A stretch of DNA of 64,000 bases, taken from CAVOJY01 sp963696405. GTDB taxonomy: Bacteria; Chloroflexota; Limnocylindria; Limnocylindrales; CSP1-4. Below are positions 20,711 through 28,492 of the stretch, in pieces. The DNA is taken from the NCBI GenBank assembly GCA_963696405.1, contig CAVOJY010000006.1, positions 372,001 to 436,000 on the forward strand. The letters run 5' to 3'. The notes beneath the pieces were generated by a model. It was not told where the DNA came from. It was given only the letters and a program-made list of their open reading frames with translations, and made no database searches. The translations under genes and the position numbers were made by a program. Every line of letters starts with the position of its first letter. Position 1 is the first letter of the stretch.

Positions 20711-22003
20711 CTATGGAGCCAGGGTGCCGATCGGGATAACCGCGACGCCATCGGGTCTCCGGTAGCCGTAGCCCCAGCCGGTGATGACGGCAAGCACGGC
20801 CGGTTTGCCGTGCCGTTCCGGGTCGACTCGAGCGGCGACGCGCAACAGCGACTCGGCCGCCCGATCGATGGCACCCTGCCCGAGCTTCACCTCGAACGCC
20901 GCCCAGGCACCATCGCGGCGCTCGACGATGGCATCTGCTTCGAGATCGGCGCTGTCTCGGTAGTGGAACACCGACGCGTCCATTGCCTGGGCGTAGACCC
21001 GAAGGTCTCGAACGACCAACGACTCGAAGAGGAATCCGAGCGTCTCGACGCTACGAAGCAGCCGGTCGGGTGTCGTGCCGAGAGCCGCGACCGCGAGCGA
21101 CGGATCCACGAAGTGCCGCTTCGGCGCGCTTCGCAGGATGGTCCGCGAACGAAGCCCCGGCGACCACGCCGGCAGGTCCTCGACCACGAAGATCCGACTG
21201 AGGGCGGCCAGATACCCGAGCACGGTGTGATGGTCGATCGGGCCTTCCGCTCCTCCCACGTCGGCAGCGATCGCCCGCGCCGACGCCCCCGTGGCGGTGT
21301 TTCGAGCCACCGAGCGCAGGACGCGAGCAACGTTCTCGGGGTCTCGCCCAATTCCATCCACGCGCACGAGATCGACCCGTCTCGTCTCGTCGAGGTAGCC
21401 GCGAAGGGCGATCAGCGCCTCGTCGATCGTTCTGTCCTGGAGGTTGGGCCAGCCGCCGACCGTGATCCGCTCAGCAAGATCGTTGATGGTGAGCCCAGGG
21501 TCGACCGCTCTCGGTTCGGCGCCGTCGAACAGGTTCTTGAGCGAGATGTCGCCCGTCGAGTAGCCCGCCTCGACCAGGGACATCGGCCGCATCCGCAGGC
21601 GACTGAAGCGAAGTGCGCCACTGTGGCGGGTCACGTCGTCCGCCGGAACGGCCGAGCCGGTCAGGATGAACTGACCCGGACGGCCTCCGGTCGCGTCAAC
21701 CTCCCGGCGAACCTGATTCCAGATCGCCGGCACGAGTTGCCACTCGTCGATCAATCGTGGCCGCTCCCCTTCGAGGAGCAGTGCCGGCGCCAGAAGGCCT
21801 GCCGCGCGCGCCTCGTCATCGACGTCCAGGCGTACCTCGCTGGCGGCTGCTTGCCGGGCGGTTTCTGTCTTGCCGCAGCCGCGGGGGCCATCGATCACCA
21901 CCGCTCCGGTCGCGGCGAGGCGAGCCTCGAGCTCAGTGTCAGCGACCCTCGGGCGGTAGTCGAAGCCGGTCTCGAAACCGACGGTGTTCTCGGAGGCACC
22001 CAT
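20711..22003 (-). CDS. AAA-family ATPase with DUF4143
   Basis: A 430-residue ATPase of a family of unknown role that spreads by horizontal transfer. Walker A GPRGCGKT lies at about 40-47 and RLIDEWQ serves as Walker B with FILTGSA as sensor 1. The C-terminal DUF4143 part has EADAIV and AFEVKLG, the acidic and E-x-K pattern of a PD-(D/E)XK-like fold. The ATG at 22003 has no ribosome site, but a strong promoter ends about 9 bp upstream, so the mRNA may be leaderless. Direct repeats overlap the promoter. No partner gene was seen. Confidence 0.88.
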   Translation of the reverse strand: MGASENTVGFETGFDYRPRVADTELEARLAATGAVVIDGPRGCGKTETARQAAASEVRLDVDDEARAAGLLAPALLLEGERPRLIDEWQLVPAIWNQVRREVDATGGRPGQFILTGSAVPADDVTRHSGALRFSRLRMRPMSLVEAGYSTGDISLKNLFDGAEPRAVDPGLTINDLAERITVGGWPNLQDRTIDEALIALRGYLDETRRVDLVRVDGIGRDPENVARVLRSVARNTATGASARAIAADVGGAEGPIDHHTVLGYLAALSRIFVVEDLPAWSPGLRSRTILRSAPKRHFVDPSLAVAALGTTPDRLLRSVETLGFLFESLVVRDLRVYAQAMDASVFHYRDSADLEADAIVERRDGAWAAFEVKLGQGAIDRAAESLLRVAARVDPERHGKPAVLAVITGWGYGYRRPDGVAVIPIGTLAP

Positions 22004-22011
22004 TTGAGCCG

Positions 22012-22060
22012 ATGGTAGACACCCAAATATGTCGTGTCAAGGCACCCAAACGAGTCGTAT
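22012..22060 (-). promoter_or_regulatory. Sigma-70-type promoter with two operator-like repeats, DUF4143 gene
   Basis: On the minus strand TTGACA (22035-22040) is followed after exactly 17 bp by TACCAT (22012-22017). The predicted start point falls at 22003-22005, on or next to the ATG. Two direct repeats of form CACCCAAA-n3-GTCGTRT (22020-22037 and 22043-22060, 23 bp apart) cover the -35 box and spacer, as a repressor site would. Confidence 0.7.
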
Positions 22061-22446
22061 TCAGACGCCCAGGGGGACACTGAGGTAACCCCGCCGGGTT
22101 GCTCGTCGATCATCCCGGGCTCGCGAGTCATCGCCATGACCCTTCACCACCTTCGACGACTTGTGCCTGATCCGCCTCGTTCATGGCCCCATCTTCGACG
22201 ACGGCGCCGGGGCGAGCGGGGGACGTCCGTCATCGCACCCCGCGAAGACGCGACCGTGCCCCGCACATCGGCTCCTCGCTAGGGCCATTCGGCAGGTGCA
22301 TGAGCGCACGGCGAGTCAGGTCCCCGAACGACCCGTTCAGGCTGACCGCAGGTCTGTGATAGGCCCCGACACGCCGCTCGAGCTGGCCGGCCCGGGTGCT
22401 AGCCTCATGTTCGGCTGGGACTGAAGTGCTGAAAGAGGAGGCAACG
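22061..22446. other. Intergenic region before the XRE gene
   Basis: A gap of 386 bp with no supported gene. Short ORFs in it have no recognisable family. The only structure seen is the left copy of a 41-bp direct repeat near its right end. Confidence 0.5.
22356..22396 (+). repeat. Left copy of 41-bp direct repeat flanking the XRE gene
   Basis: Starts GTGATAGGCCCCGACA and ends with GCTCGAGCTGGCCGGCC plus three G/C-rich bases. It matches the copy at 22892-22932 over its whole length with a one-base gap and few mismatches. Confidence 0.75.
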
Positions 22447-22878
22447 GTGGATGAGGATGAGCAGGGGGTCGTCAGTCCTGCCCCGTCTGACGAGCGTGCG
22501 AACCTGGCCACCGTCGGTTTGCTCCTGCGGAGGAAACGAGCACAACTGGAACTCTCGCTTTGGGGCGTTGAGGCATGGACGGAGGGCAGACTGTCGCATT
22601 CAGTCCTCTCTCGGATTGAAGCAGGCAAGGTCAGGCCGACGCCCCCGACGATCCGGCGTATCGCCGAGGCATACGAACTTCCTTATGACGCTCTGGCCAA
22701 TGCCTTCGGCTACGCCAGCCCAGCGCAGCAGGAGCGGGGGATACAGCGGCTGAAGCAGATCACCGGTGAACCGACGGATTCGAACTACTGGGGTGAGCCG
22801 GGTTCGCCCCAGTGGATCGGGAGAGTCCAGACCTTTCAGGAGGAGACAGCCCGAAAGCGAGAGGACGATCCACACTAA
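22447..22878 (+). CDS. XRE-family transcriptional regulator
   Basis: A 143-residue DNA-binding protein. The HTH of the Cro/C1 type covers about residues 25-85 (LLLRRKRAQLELSLWGVEAW, then LSHSVLSRIEAGKVRPTPPT). The C-terminal 50 residues are polar and of no known family. The GTG at 22447 was chosen, because AGGAGG lies 5 bases upstream. Its base composition is visibly less GC-rich than its neighbours, which suggests acquisition. It is bracketed by near-identical 41-bp direct repeats and lies 370 bp from a tRNA gene. Confidence 0.85.
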   Translation: MDEDEQGVVSPAPSDERANLATVGLLLRRKRAQLELSLWGVEAWTEGRLSHSVLSRIEAGKVRPTPPTIRRIAEAYELPYDALANAFGYASPAQQERGIQRLKQITGEPTDSNYWGEPGSPQWIGRVQTFQEETARKREDDPH

Positions 22879-22891
22879 GGGCGAGATACAC

Positions 22892-22932
22892 GTGATGGCC
22901 CCGACAGGGCGGCTCGAGCTGGCCGGCCGGGG
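22892..22932 (+). repeat. Right copy of 41-bp direct repeat flanking the XRE gene
   Basis: Starts GTGATGGCCCCGACA and contains the identical 17-mer GCTCGAGCTGGCCGGCC at 22912-22928. It lies 14 bp after the XRE stop codon and 536 bp from the left copy. Confidence 0.75.
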
Positions 22933-23248
22933 TTCCCGAAGCAGGTCACCGGCCCCCCCCGGCTCCGGTCCCGGTCCTGCGATCCCGCCACGAGCAGCCA
23001 GGTAAGTCCCCGGTAGGCGCGACCCCGTAGGCTCTCGACGGCCCCGCTCCACGGGCGGACGACGATCCTTCAGCCCATCTCCCCGTGGACGGGTCCCAGA
23101 TCCGTGTGCTCGACTTGGGGACGCCTTGCTCTGAGTAGCAGGACGCGCCCGTCGGCGGATAGATCTGGCTGTACCCCAGCGTCGAGGCCGAGGCACGCGG
23201 CTGGGCAGCCGCGATGAGCGGCGAGTTCCGGGTGGAAGTGCGTAAGAC
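22933..23248. other. Intergenic region between XRE repeat and tRNA-Pro
   Basis: About 316 bp without a supported gene. Minus-strand ORFs through it are not family-like. Nothing further was recognised. Confidence 0.5.
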
Positions 23249-23325
<77 letters not shown>

Positions 23326-23459
23326 ACCGAGATCACGCGGCGATAAGCGCCGCGTGAGCGACGTGGAGTATAGCCCAGGGCTGCAACGGACCGGACTGAC
23401 CGCTCCCACGGGTGCGACCGCGGAGCCTCACCGTCGGGAGAACCGTCCCGAAGGTGACG

Positions 23460-23888
23460 TCAGGCTCCGGGCCGCACCCATCGCACGCCTTCGAACCGCG
23501 AGAAGTCGGCGTCAAACGAGACAAGTTGGGCATCGTGCTCGATGGCGAGCGCAGCGAGGTGAGCGTCGTTGGTGAGGTTGCCGGCCGTGCCTGCGGCGGA
23601 CAACAGCCGCTCCATGAGCTCGAGGTGGCGGGCGGTCGGCTCGACCACGACAGCCGTGGGCAGGGCCAGCCACGTCCGAACGAGGTCAAGAGCCTGGCCC
23701 GGCGCCAGCGGCCGATCGAAGACCCCAGGGTGGGTGGCCAGCCGAACGAACGCCAGAAGGACGATCCACGAGAACCCGACCGTGGTCGTCCCGTTGAGTG
23801 CGCTGTCCAGCCATCTCCGCGCGGTCGAATGCAGGGCCGCGCCTTCGTTCACGGCGTAGAGCAGGACGTTGGCGTCCACGAGGATCAT
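23460..23888 (-). CDS. PIN-domain toxin, VapC type
   Basis: A 142-residue PIN-domain ribonuclease. MILVDANVLLYAVNE supplies the first catalytic Asp, and NLTNDAHLAALA and SFDADFSRF carry the later acidic residues. It lies 13 bp after the ribbon-helix-helix antitoxin gene and forms a VapBC-like pair with it. It differs strongly from the PIN toxin at 15179, so the two are not recent copies. Confidence 0.92.
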   Translation of the reverse strand: MILVDANVLLYAVNEGAALHSTARRWLDSALNGTTTVGFSWIVLLAFVRLATHPGVFDRPLAPGQALDLVRTWLALPTAVVVEPTARHLELMERLLSAAGTAGNLTNDAHLAALAIEHDAQLVSFDADFSRFEGVRWVRPGA

Positions 23889-23901
23889 CCGGCCGCCCCC
23901 G

Positions 23902-24156
23902 CTACTTCCTCAGGGCGAGCTTGCGCACAAGCTCCTCGTCCTCGAGGTCGCCCGCAAGCGTGAGGGCCTTCTCAAGCGGGATAGCCGGCGGGCCCAGGTC
24001 GTACGTGCGGGTCCGGAAGCGCGCACGCGCGCCGCGCGGCCGCATGCCCGCCCGAATCGCCTCGTTGACGGCCTCCTTGAACGGGACGCCCCGCTCCCGC
24101 ATCATCTTGCGCACCAGGGCATCCACGTCGGGATCCAGCGTTATCGTCGTCCGCAT
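23902..24156 (-). CDS. Ribbon-helix-helix antitoxin, VapB type
   Basis: Antitoxin and autoregulator of about 84 residues. The N-terminus MRTTITLDPDVDALVRKMM is the usual ribbon-helix-helix start; the remaining part (DLEDEELVRKLAL) would bind the toxin. Four ATGs lie in a row (24168, 24165, 24162, 24156); I give the last, as family members begin MRTT, but an earlier one is possible. Six 8-bp repeats lie 17 bp upstream of the first ATG and could be its binding site. Confidence 0.88.
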   Translation of the reverse strand: MRTTITLDPDVDALVRKMMRERGVPFKEAVNEAIRAGMRPRGARARFRTRTYDLGPPAIPLEKALTLAGDLEDEELVRKLALRK

Positions 24157-24184
24157 GCTCATCATCATAGCATCAGCCCAGACT

Positions 24185-24232
24185 GCATCAGTGCATCACC
24201 GCATCGGTGCAGCGGTGCAGCGGTGCAGCGGG
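24185..24232. repeat. Six 8-bp tandem repeats upstream of vapB
   Basis: Six contiguous units with exact 8-bp period: GCATCAGT, GCATCACC, GCATCGGT, GCAGCGGT, GCAGCGGT, GCAGCGGG. They lie between the divergent antitoxin and oxidoreductase genes. Ribbon-helix-helix proteins bind short direct repeats in tandem, so an operator is likely. Confidence 0.75.
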
Positions 24233-24288
24233 ACGACGGTCCTGTTCCATCGGCACCCAGCGAGGGAGTCACCGTGAGGGAGGCGCTC

Positions 24289-25263
24289 ATGACTGACCGG
24301 TTGAGAATGGTGCTCCTGGGGGCCGGCGGGGTCCGGAGCCAGCACCTGCCCGGCCTCGCCCGGCTGGGCCGGACCGAACTCGTCGGCGTCCTCTGCCGAA
24401 CGATGGAAAGCGCGGAGGCCACGACCCGCGAGTGGGGCGGCGCGGCCTACACGAGCCTGGGCCAGATGATCGAGGAACAGCGCCCGGAGGTCGCGTGGGT
24501 CTGTCTTCCGCCGTATTCGACCGGGTGGGCCTGCGAGCAGCTGGCAGAGCGGGGGATCCCCTTCCTCGTCGAGAAGCCGCTCGACGCGGGGGCGGAGAAG
24601 CCGGTCCGCATCGACGAGCTTGTGCGCCGGCAGAGCCTGGTGACGGCCGTGGGCTACAACTGGCGCGCCCTGGACTTCCTCCCGGCGGTGCAGGAGCGGC
24701 TGGCGGAGCGGCCGCCGCACCTGCTGGTGGCCCGCTGGATCGGCGACACGCCCGCCGCGGGCTGGTGGCGCCAGCGGGAGAAGAGTGGCGGGCAGATCGT
24801 GGAGCAGGCCACGCACCAGTTCGACCTGGCACGGGTACTCCTGGGGGAAGGGGCCGTGATCGAGGCTCGGACGTCGCAGCACCCGCGCGCCGCGTACCCC
24901 GACGCCGACGTCGACGACGTCACGACGGCGCTCGTGGGGTTCGAGTCGGGGACGCTCGGTTCCTTCAGCGCGACCTGCCTTGCGAACTCGTCCCTGGTGG
25001 AGATGGAGTTCGTTTCCGACGGTCTCGTCACGACCATTGGGCAGCGGGGGCGCTGGCCCTCCGTCCGCTGGTCCGTCACGTTCGACGACGGCAAGGAGCG
25101 GCACACGCTCTGGAACCGGGACGATCCGTACCAGGCAGAGGACCAGGCGTTCCTCGACGCAGTCGAGTCGGGCGACCCGGGCCGGGTGCTCTGCACGTAC
25201 GAAGATGCGCTGAAGACCGATCAGCTGACGAGGCAGGTCGTCGCCATGGCCGGGGCGCGATGA
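24289..25263 (+). CDS. Gfo/Idh/MocA-family oxidoreductase
   Basis: NAD(P)-dependent dehydrogenase of 324 residues acting on a sugar or inositol-like substrate. The N-terminal Rossmann motif LLGAGGVRSQHL starts at residue 9, the EKPLDAGAE motif (about 97) supplies the conserved Lys, and QATHQFDLARVL (about 175) holds the catalytic His. The ATG at 24289 follows AGGGAGG by 5 bases. It reads towards an SDR gene 70 bp further on, perhaps in one transcript. The substrate is not predictable. Confidence 0.9.
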   Translation: MTDRLRMVLLGAGGVRSQHLPGLARLGRTELVGVLCRTMESAEATTREWGGAAYTSLGQMIEEQRPEVAWVCLPPYSTGWACEQLAERGIPFLVEKPLDAGAEKPVRIDELVRRQSLVTAVGYNWRALDFLPAVQERLAERPPHLLVARWIGDTPAAGWWRQREKSGGQIVEQATHQFDLARVLLGEGAVIEARTSQHPRAAYPDADVDDVTTALVGFESGTLGSFSATCLANSSLVEMEFVSDGLVTTIGQRGRWPSVRWSVTFDDGKERHTLWNRDDPYQAEDQAFLDAVESGDPGRVLCTYEDALKTDQLTRQVVAMAGAR

Positions 25264-25333
25264 CCGTCGTCCACGTCTCGCCGCCCGCGGTCGGTACACT
25301 TCATCCGGAACCGGACGAAGCCAGGGAGGATCG

Positions 25334-26176
25334 ATGAGCGAGCAGGGAAGCGACGGACGCGAGCGCTGGGCGCTGGTGCTGGGCGCCAGCAGCGGGTTCG
25401 GGGCCGCCACGGCCCTGGCCCTTGCCCGCGCCGGCCATCCCATCGTCGGCGTGCACCTCGATCTGCGCGGCTCGATCCGTGCGGCCGAGGAGGTGCGGGA
25501 CCGGATCGCCGCGACCGGCGTCCCGGTGGCCTTTCACAACGTCAACGCGGCCGACGAGGGGAAGCGCAGCCGCGTCGTCGCCGACATCGAGACGCGGTTT
25601 GCGGAGCGGCGGGCGGCCGGCGCTGACCCGTTCCTCGCCGTCCTGGTGCACTCACTCGCCTTCGGCGTGACCCTCCCCTACATTTCGGCCCTGCCGGGCG
25701 GGAAGGAGGTCAGCCAGCGCCAGCTCGAGATGACCATGGACGTCATGGCCAACTCGATGGTGTACTGGACCCGCGATCTCGTCCATGCCGGGCTGCTCGC
25801 CGAAGGATCCCGCCTGTTCGCCATCACCAGCGAGGGTGGCGTCAAGGTCGTGCCGACGTATGGCCCCGTCAGCGCCGCGAAAGCGGCTCTCGAATCGCAC
25901 TGCCGGCAGCTGGCCCTGGAGCTGGCGCCGAAGGGGATCACGGTGAACGCGATCCGCGCCGGCGTGGCGATCACGCCGGCCTCGCAGCGCATCAAGGGGA
26001 TCGAGGAACTCTACGAATACGCCGCCTCGCGCAACCCCGGCGAACGCCTCACCAGGCCGGAGGACGTCGCAGAGGCGATCGTCGCGCTCGCGTCGCCGGG
26101 GACCTACTGGATGACCGGCAACACCATCGGCGTGGACGGCGGGGAAATGATGGGCACCCGCCAGACGAAAGGGTAG
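25334..26176 (+). CDS. SDR with enoyl-ACP-reductase-like active site
   Basis: Short-chain dehydrogenase of 280 residues. The cofactor motif is LGASSGFGAATA. The active site is TYGPVSAAKAALESH, where Tyr and Lys are seven residues apart (Tyr-x6-Lys) as in FabI/FabL enoyl reductases, not four as in ordinary SDRs. The end GNTIGVDGGEMMG is typical. It may be the enoyl-reductase of fatty acid synthesis; the PlsC gene 8 bp downstream supports a lipid role. GGAGG precedes the ATG. Confidence 0.8.
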   Translation: MSEQGSDGRERWALVLGASSGFGAATALALARAGHPIVGVHLDLRGSIRAAEEVRDRIAATGVPVAFHNVNAADEGKRSRVVADIETRFAERRAAGADPFLAVLVHSLAFGVTLPYISALPGGKEVSQRQLEMTMDVMANSMVYWTRDLVHAGLLAEGSRLFAITSEGGVKVVPTYGPVSAAKAALESHCRQLALELAPKGITVNAIRAGVAITPASQRIKGIEELYEYAASRNPGERLTRPEDVAEAIVALASPGTYWMTGNTIGVDGGEMMGTRQTKG

Positions 26177-26184
26177 TCCCGGGC

Positions 26185-26982
26185 GTGGGGGGCGCCGGTT
26201 CGTTCGACAAGGACATCCGCCCGTTCCGTCCGATCGTCTTCCGAGCCTGCAACGTCTTCGTCCGCCTCGTCTTCTGGTTCCTGCATACCCGCGTCACGGT
26301 CGTGGGCGCCGAGCACGTGCCAGACCGGCCCGGTGTCATCCTTGCCAGCAACCACCTGTCCATCCTGGACCCGGTCCTCCTGACGCTGGCCATCGAGGAC
26401 CTCACGAAGCGCCGGGTACGCTACATGGCGAAGGCGGAGGCGCTGGGCTGGCCTGGCCTCGGACGACTGCTCACGGCGTACGGCGGGTTCGCGGTGCGCC
26501 GCGGACGCCCGGACCCGGAGGCGTACCGGACCGCGCAGGAGGTCGTCCGCGAGGGCGACTGGCTCGGCCTGGCGCCGGAGGGCACGCGCAGCCGCACCGG
26601 TGCGCTCATCGAACCCAAGCCGGGGGTGGCCCTCTTCGCGACGAGAACGGGCGCGCCGATCCTCCCGGTCGGGATATGGGGCACCGAGCGCCTGTGGCCC
26701 GTTGGCGCCCGCCTGCCGCGGTTTGGCCAGGGAGTGACGATCCGGTTCGGCGAGATCTACCACCCGCGGGTCAGGCCGGCCGGGGACGGTGGCGCCACCG
26801 ACGTCGCGGTGCCGGGGTCCACGGCCGCGGAGCGCACCGAGCCACGTCGGCCGAAGGAGCCCGCCGAGGCGCCTGCCGCCGATCCGGGTGCGAGGCGCCA
26901 GCGGATCGACGCGGCGACAGAAGACCTCATGCGGCGGATCGCCGCGCTTCTGCCGCCTCCCTATCGCGGGCGGTTCGGCTAG
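26185..26982 (+). CDS. 1-acyl-glycerol-3-phosphate acyltransferase, PlsC family
   Basis: Membrane-associated enzyme placing the second acyl chain on lysophosphatidate. The HxxxxD catalytic motif is NHLSILDP (about residue 55) and the phosphate-binding motif is PEGTRSRTGAL (about 132). The GTG start at 26185 follows the SDR stop by 8 bp. The last 60 residues are a Pro/Ala-rich charged tail beyond the core. Its end overlaps the convergent glutamine synthetase gene by 4 bp. Confidence 0.9.
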   Translation: MGGAGSFDKDIRPFRPIVFRACNVFVRLVFWFLHTRVTVVGAEHVPDRPGVILASNHLSILDPVLLTLAIEDLTKRRVRYMAKAEALGWPGLGRLLTAYGGFAVRRGRPDPEAYRTAQEVVREGDWLGLAPEGTRSRTGALIEPKPGVALFATRTGAPILPVGIWGTERLWPVGARLPRFGQGVTIRFGEIYHPRVRPAGDGGATDVAVPGSTAAERTEPRRPKEPAEAPAADPGARRQRIDAATEDLMRRIAALLPPPYRGRFG

Positions 26983-28364
26983 AACAGCTCGAGGTAGCGG
27001 TCGATCTCCCAGTTCGAGATGCGGATGCGGTATTCGTCCCACTCGTGCCGCTTCGCCTCGACGAAATGGCTGAGCGCGTGGTCGCCAAGCGCGGCGCAGA
27101 TGACCGGGTCCCTCTCAAGTTCGTCGATCGCCTCGCTGAGCGTGCCCGGCAGCTGCTGGATCCCTCGTTCCCGGATCCGCGAGTCGTCCATCTCGTAGAG
27201 GCTCTCCTCGACCGGCTCGGGGGCCTCCAGGCCCTTCTCGATCCCGTCGAGGCCGGCGGCCAGCATCACCGCGAAGGCGAGGTACGGGTTGGACGACGGG
27301 TCGGGACAGCGCAGCTCGACGCGCGTGGCCTCGATGCTGCGGCCGGGCGAGACCTTGGGGACGCGGATGAGCGCCGACCGGTTGACGCGCGCCCACGAGA
27401 GGTAGGTCGGGGCCTCGTAGCCCGGGACCAGGCGCTTGTACGAGTTCACGAGCGGGGCGAGGACGGCGATCATCCCCCGGGCATGGGCAAGGCTGCCGGC
27501 GATGAACTTCATGGCCAGGTCGGAGAGGCCGTACTTCGTGGACGGGTCGGCAAACGCGTTCCGCCCGGCCTTCACGTCGTAGAGGCTCATGTGCGTGTGC
27601 ATGCCCGAGCCGTTCACCCCGAAGATCGGCTTCGGCATGAACGTGGCGTAGAGCCCGTGGGCCTGGGCCACGGCCTTCAACGTGAACCGGAAGGTGATGG
27701 CATTGTCTGCGGTACGGAGCGCCTCGTCGTAGCGAAAGTCGATCTCGTGCTGGCCGGGGGCGACCTCGTGGTGGGCAGCCTCGACGCTGATTCCGAATGC
27801 TTCGAGCGCGTTCACCATGTCCTGGCGGACTTCCTGCGCGAGGTCGGTGCTGAAGTCGAAGTAGCCGGCCTGGTCGTGCGGGAGCGGCTGGATGGCGCCG
27901 GCTTCGTCGCGGCGGAACAGGAAGAACTCGAGCTCGGGTCCCGTGTTGAAGCGGTAGCCCAGCGCCTCCGCACGGGCGATCTGCCTCTTGAGGATGTACC
28001 GCGGGTCGCCGGCAAACGGCTCATCGTTCGGCATGTACACGTCGCAGATGACGCGCGCCGTCCCGCGCTGGTTCTCGAGCGCCCCATTGGCGGCCCCGTG
28101 GCCCGACTGCCAGGGAATCAGGGCGAACGTCGCCATGTCGGGCTTCAGGTACATGTCGCTCTCGGCGATCCGGGTGAAGCCCTCGACCGAGCTGCCGTCG
28201 AACCAGGCGCCGTGCTCCACGGTCTCGTCCAGCCGGTGAAGGGGAATAGTCACCGACTTGACCGAGCCGATGATGTCGGTGAACTGCAGCTGCACGAATC
28301 GAACGCCTGCGTCACGCGCCGCCCCGATCTTCGCGCCGGTGTCCAAACCGCTCATGTCGACCAT
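26979..28364 (-). CDS. glnA: Glutamine synthetase, type I
   Basis: Makes glutamine from glutamate, ammonia and ATP. At 461 residues it has the GS beta-grasp start, VEGFTRIAESDMYLKPD with its substrate loop, NTGPELEFFLF, GVNGSGMHTHMS, and the RSALIRVPK signature. The C-terminal region (SLYEMDDSRIRERGI) resembles the short GSI-alpha form of Gram-positives, without the adenylylation loop of GSI-beta. The ATG at 28364 follows an AGGGGA. The PucR-type regulator just upstream reads the same way, which may couple its control to nitrogen or amino-acid supply. Confidence 0.94.
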   Translation of the reverse strand: MVDMSGLDTGAKIGAARDAGVRFVQLQFTDIIGSVKSVTIPLHRLDETVEHGAWFDGSSVEGFTRIAESDMYLKPDMATFALIPWQSGHGAANGALENQRGTARVICDVYMPNDEPFAGDPRYILKRQIARAEALGYRFNTGPELEFFLFRRDEAGAIQPLPHDQAGYFDFSTDLAQEVRQDMVNALEAFGISVEAAHHEVAPGQHEIDFRYDEALRTADNAITFRFTLKAVAQAHGLYATFMPKPIFGVNGSGMHTHMSLYDVKAGRNAFADPSTKYGLSDLAMKFIAGSLAHARGMIAVLAPLVNSYKRLVPGYEAPTYLSWARVNRSALIRVPKVSPGRSIEATRVELRCPDPSSNPYLAFAVMLAAGLDGIEKGLEAPEPVEESLYEMDDSRIRERGIQQLPGTLSEAIDELERDPVICAALGDHALSHFVEAKRHEWDEYRIRISNWEIDRYLELF

Positions 28365-28492
28365 CGTCGTGTCCCCTTGTCACCGCCCCTGCCGGGCCGC
28401 GCCAGCTTTGGGCATTCCGCACTAACCACAGGAGTGTAACGTCGATGGAGCGGCGCGATGCGCCCCCCTGATCTCAAACGGGAGGCCCAGAG

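Noticed and set aside
22161..22424. Small ORF in the gap before the XRE gene
   Set aside because: No ribosome site, no recognisable family, and one end lies in the direct repeat.
24185..24232. CRISPR-like array
   Set aside because: Units are 8 bp and contiguous, with no spacers and no cas genes.
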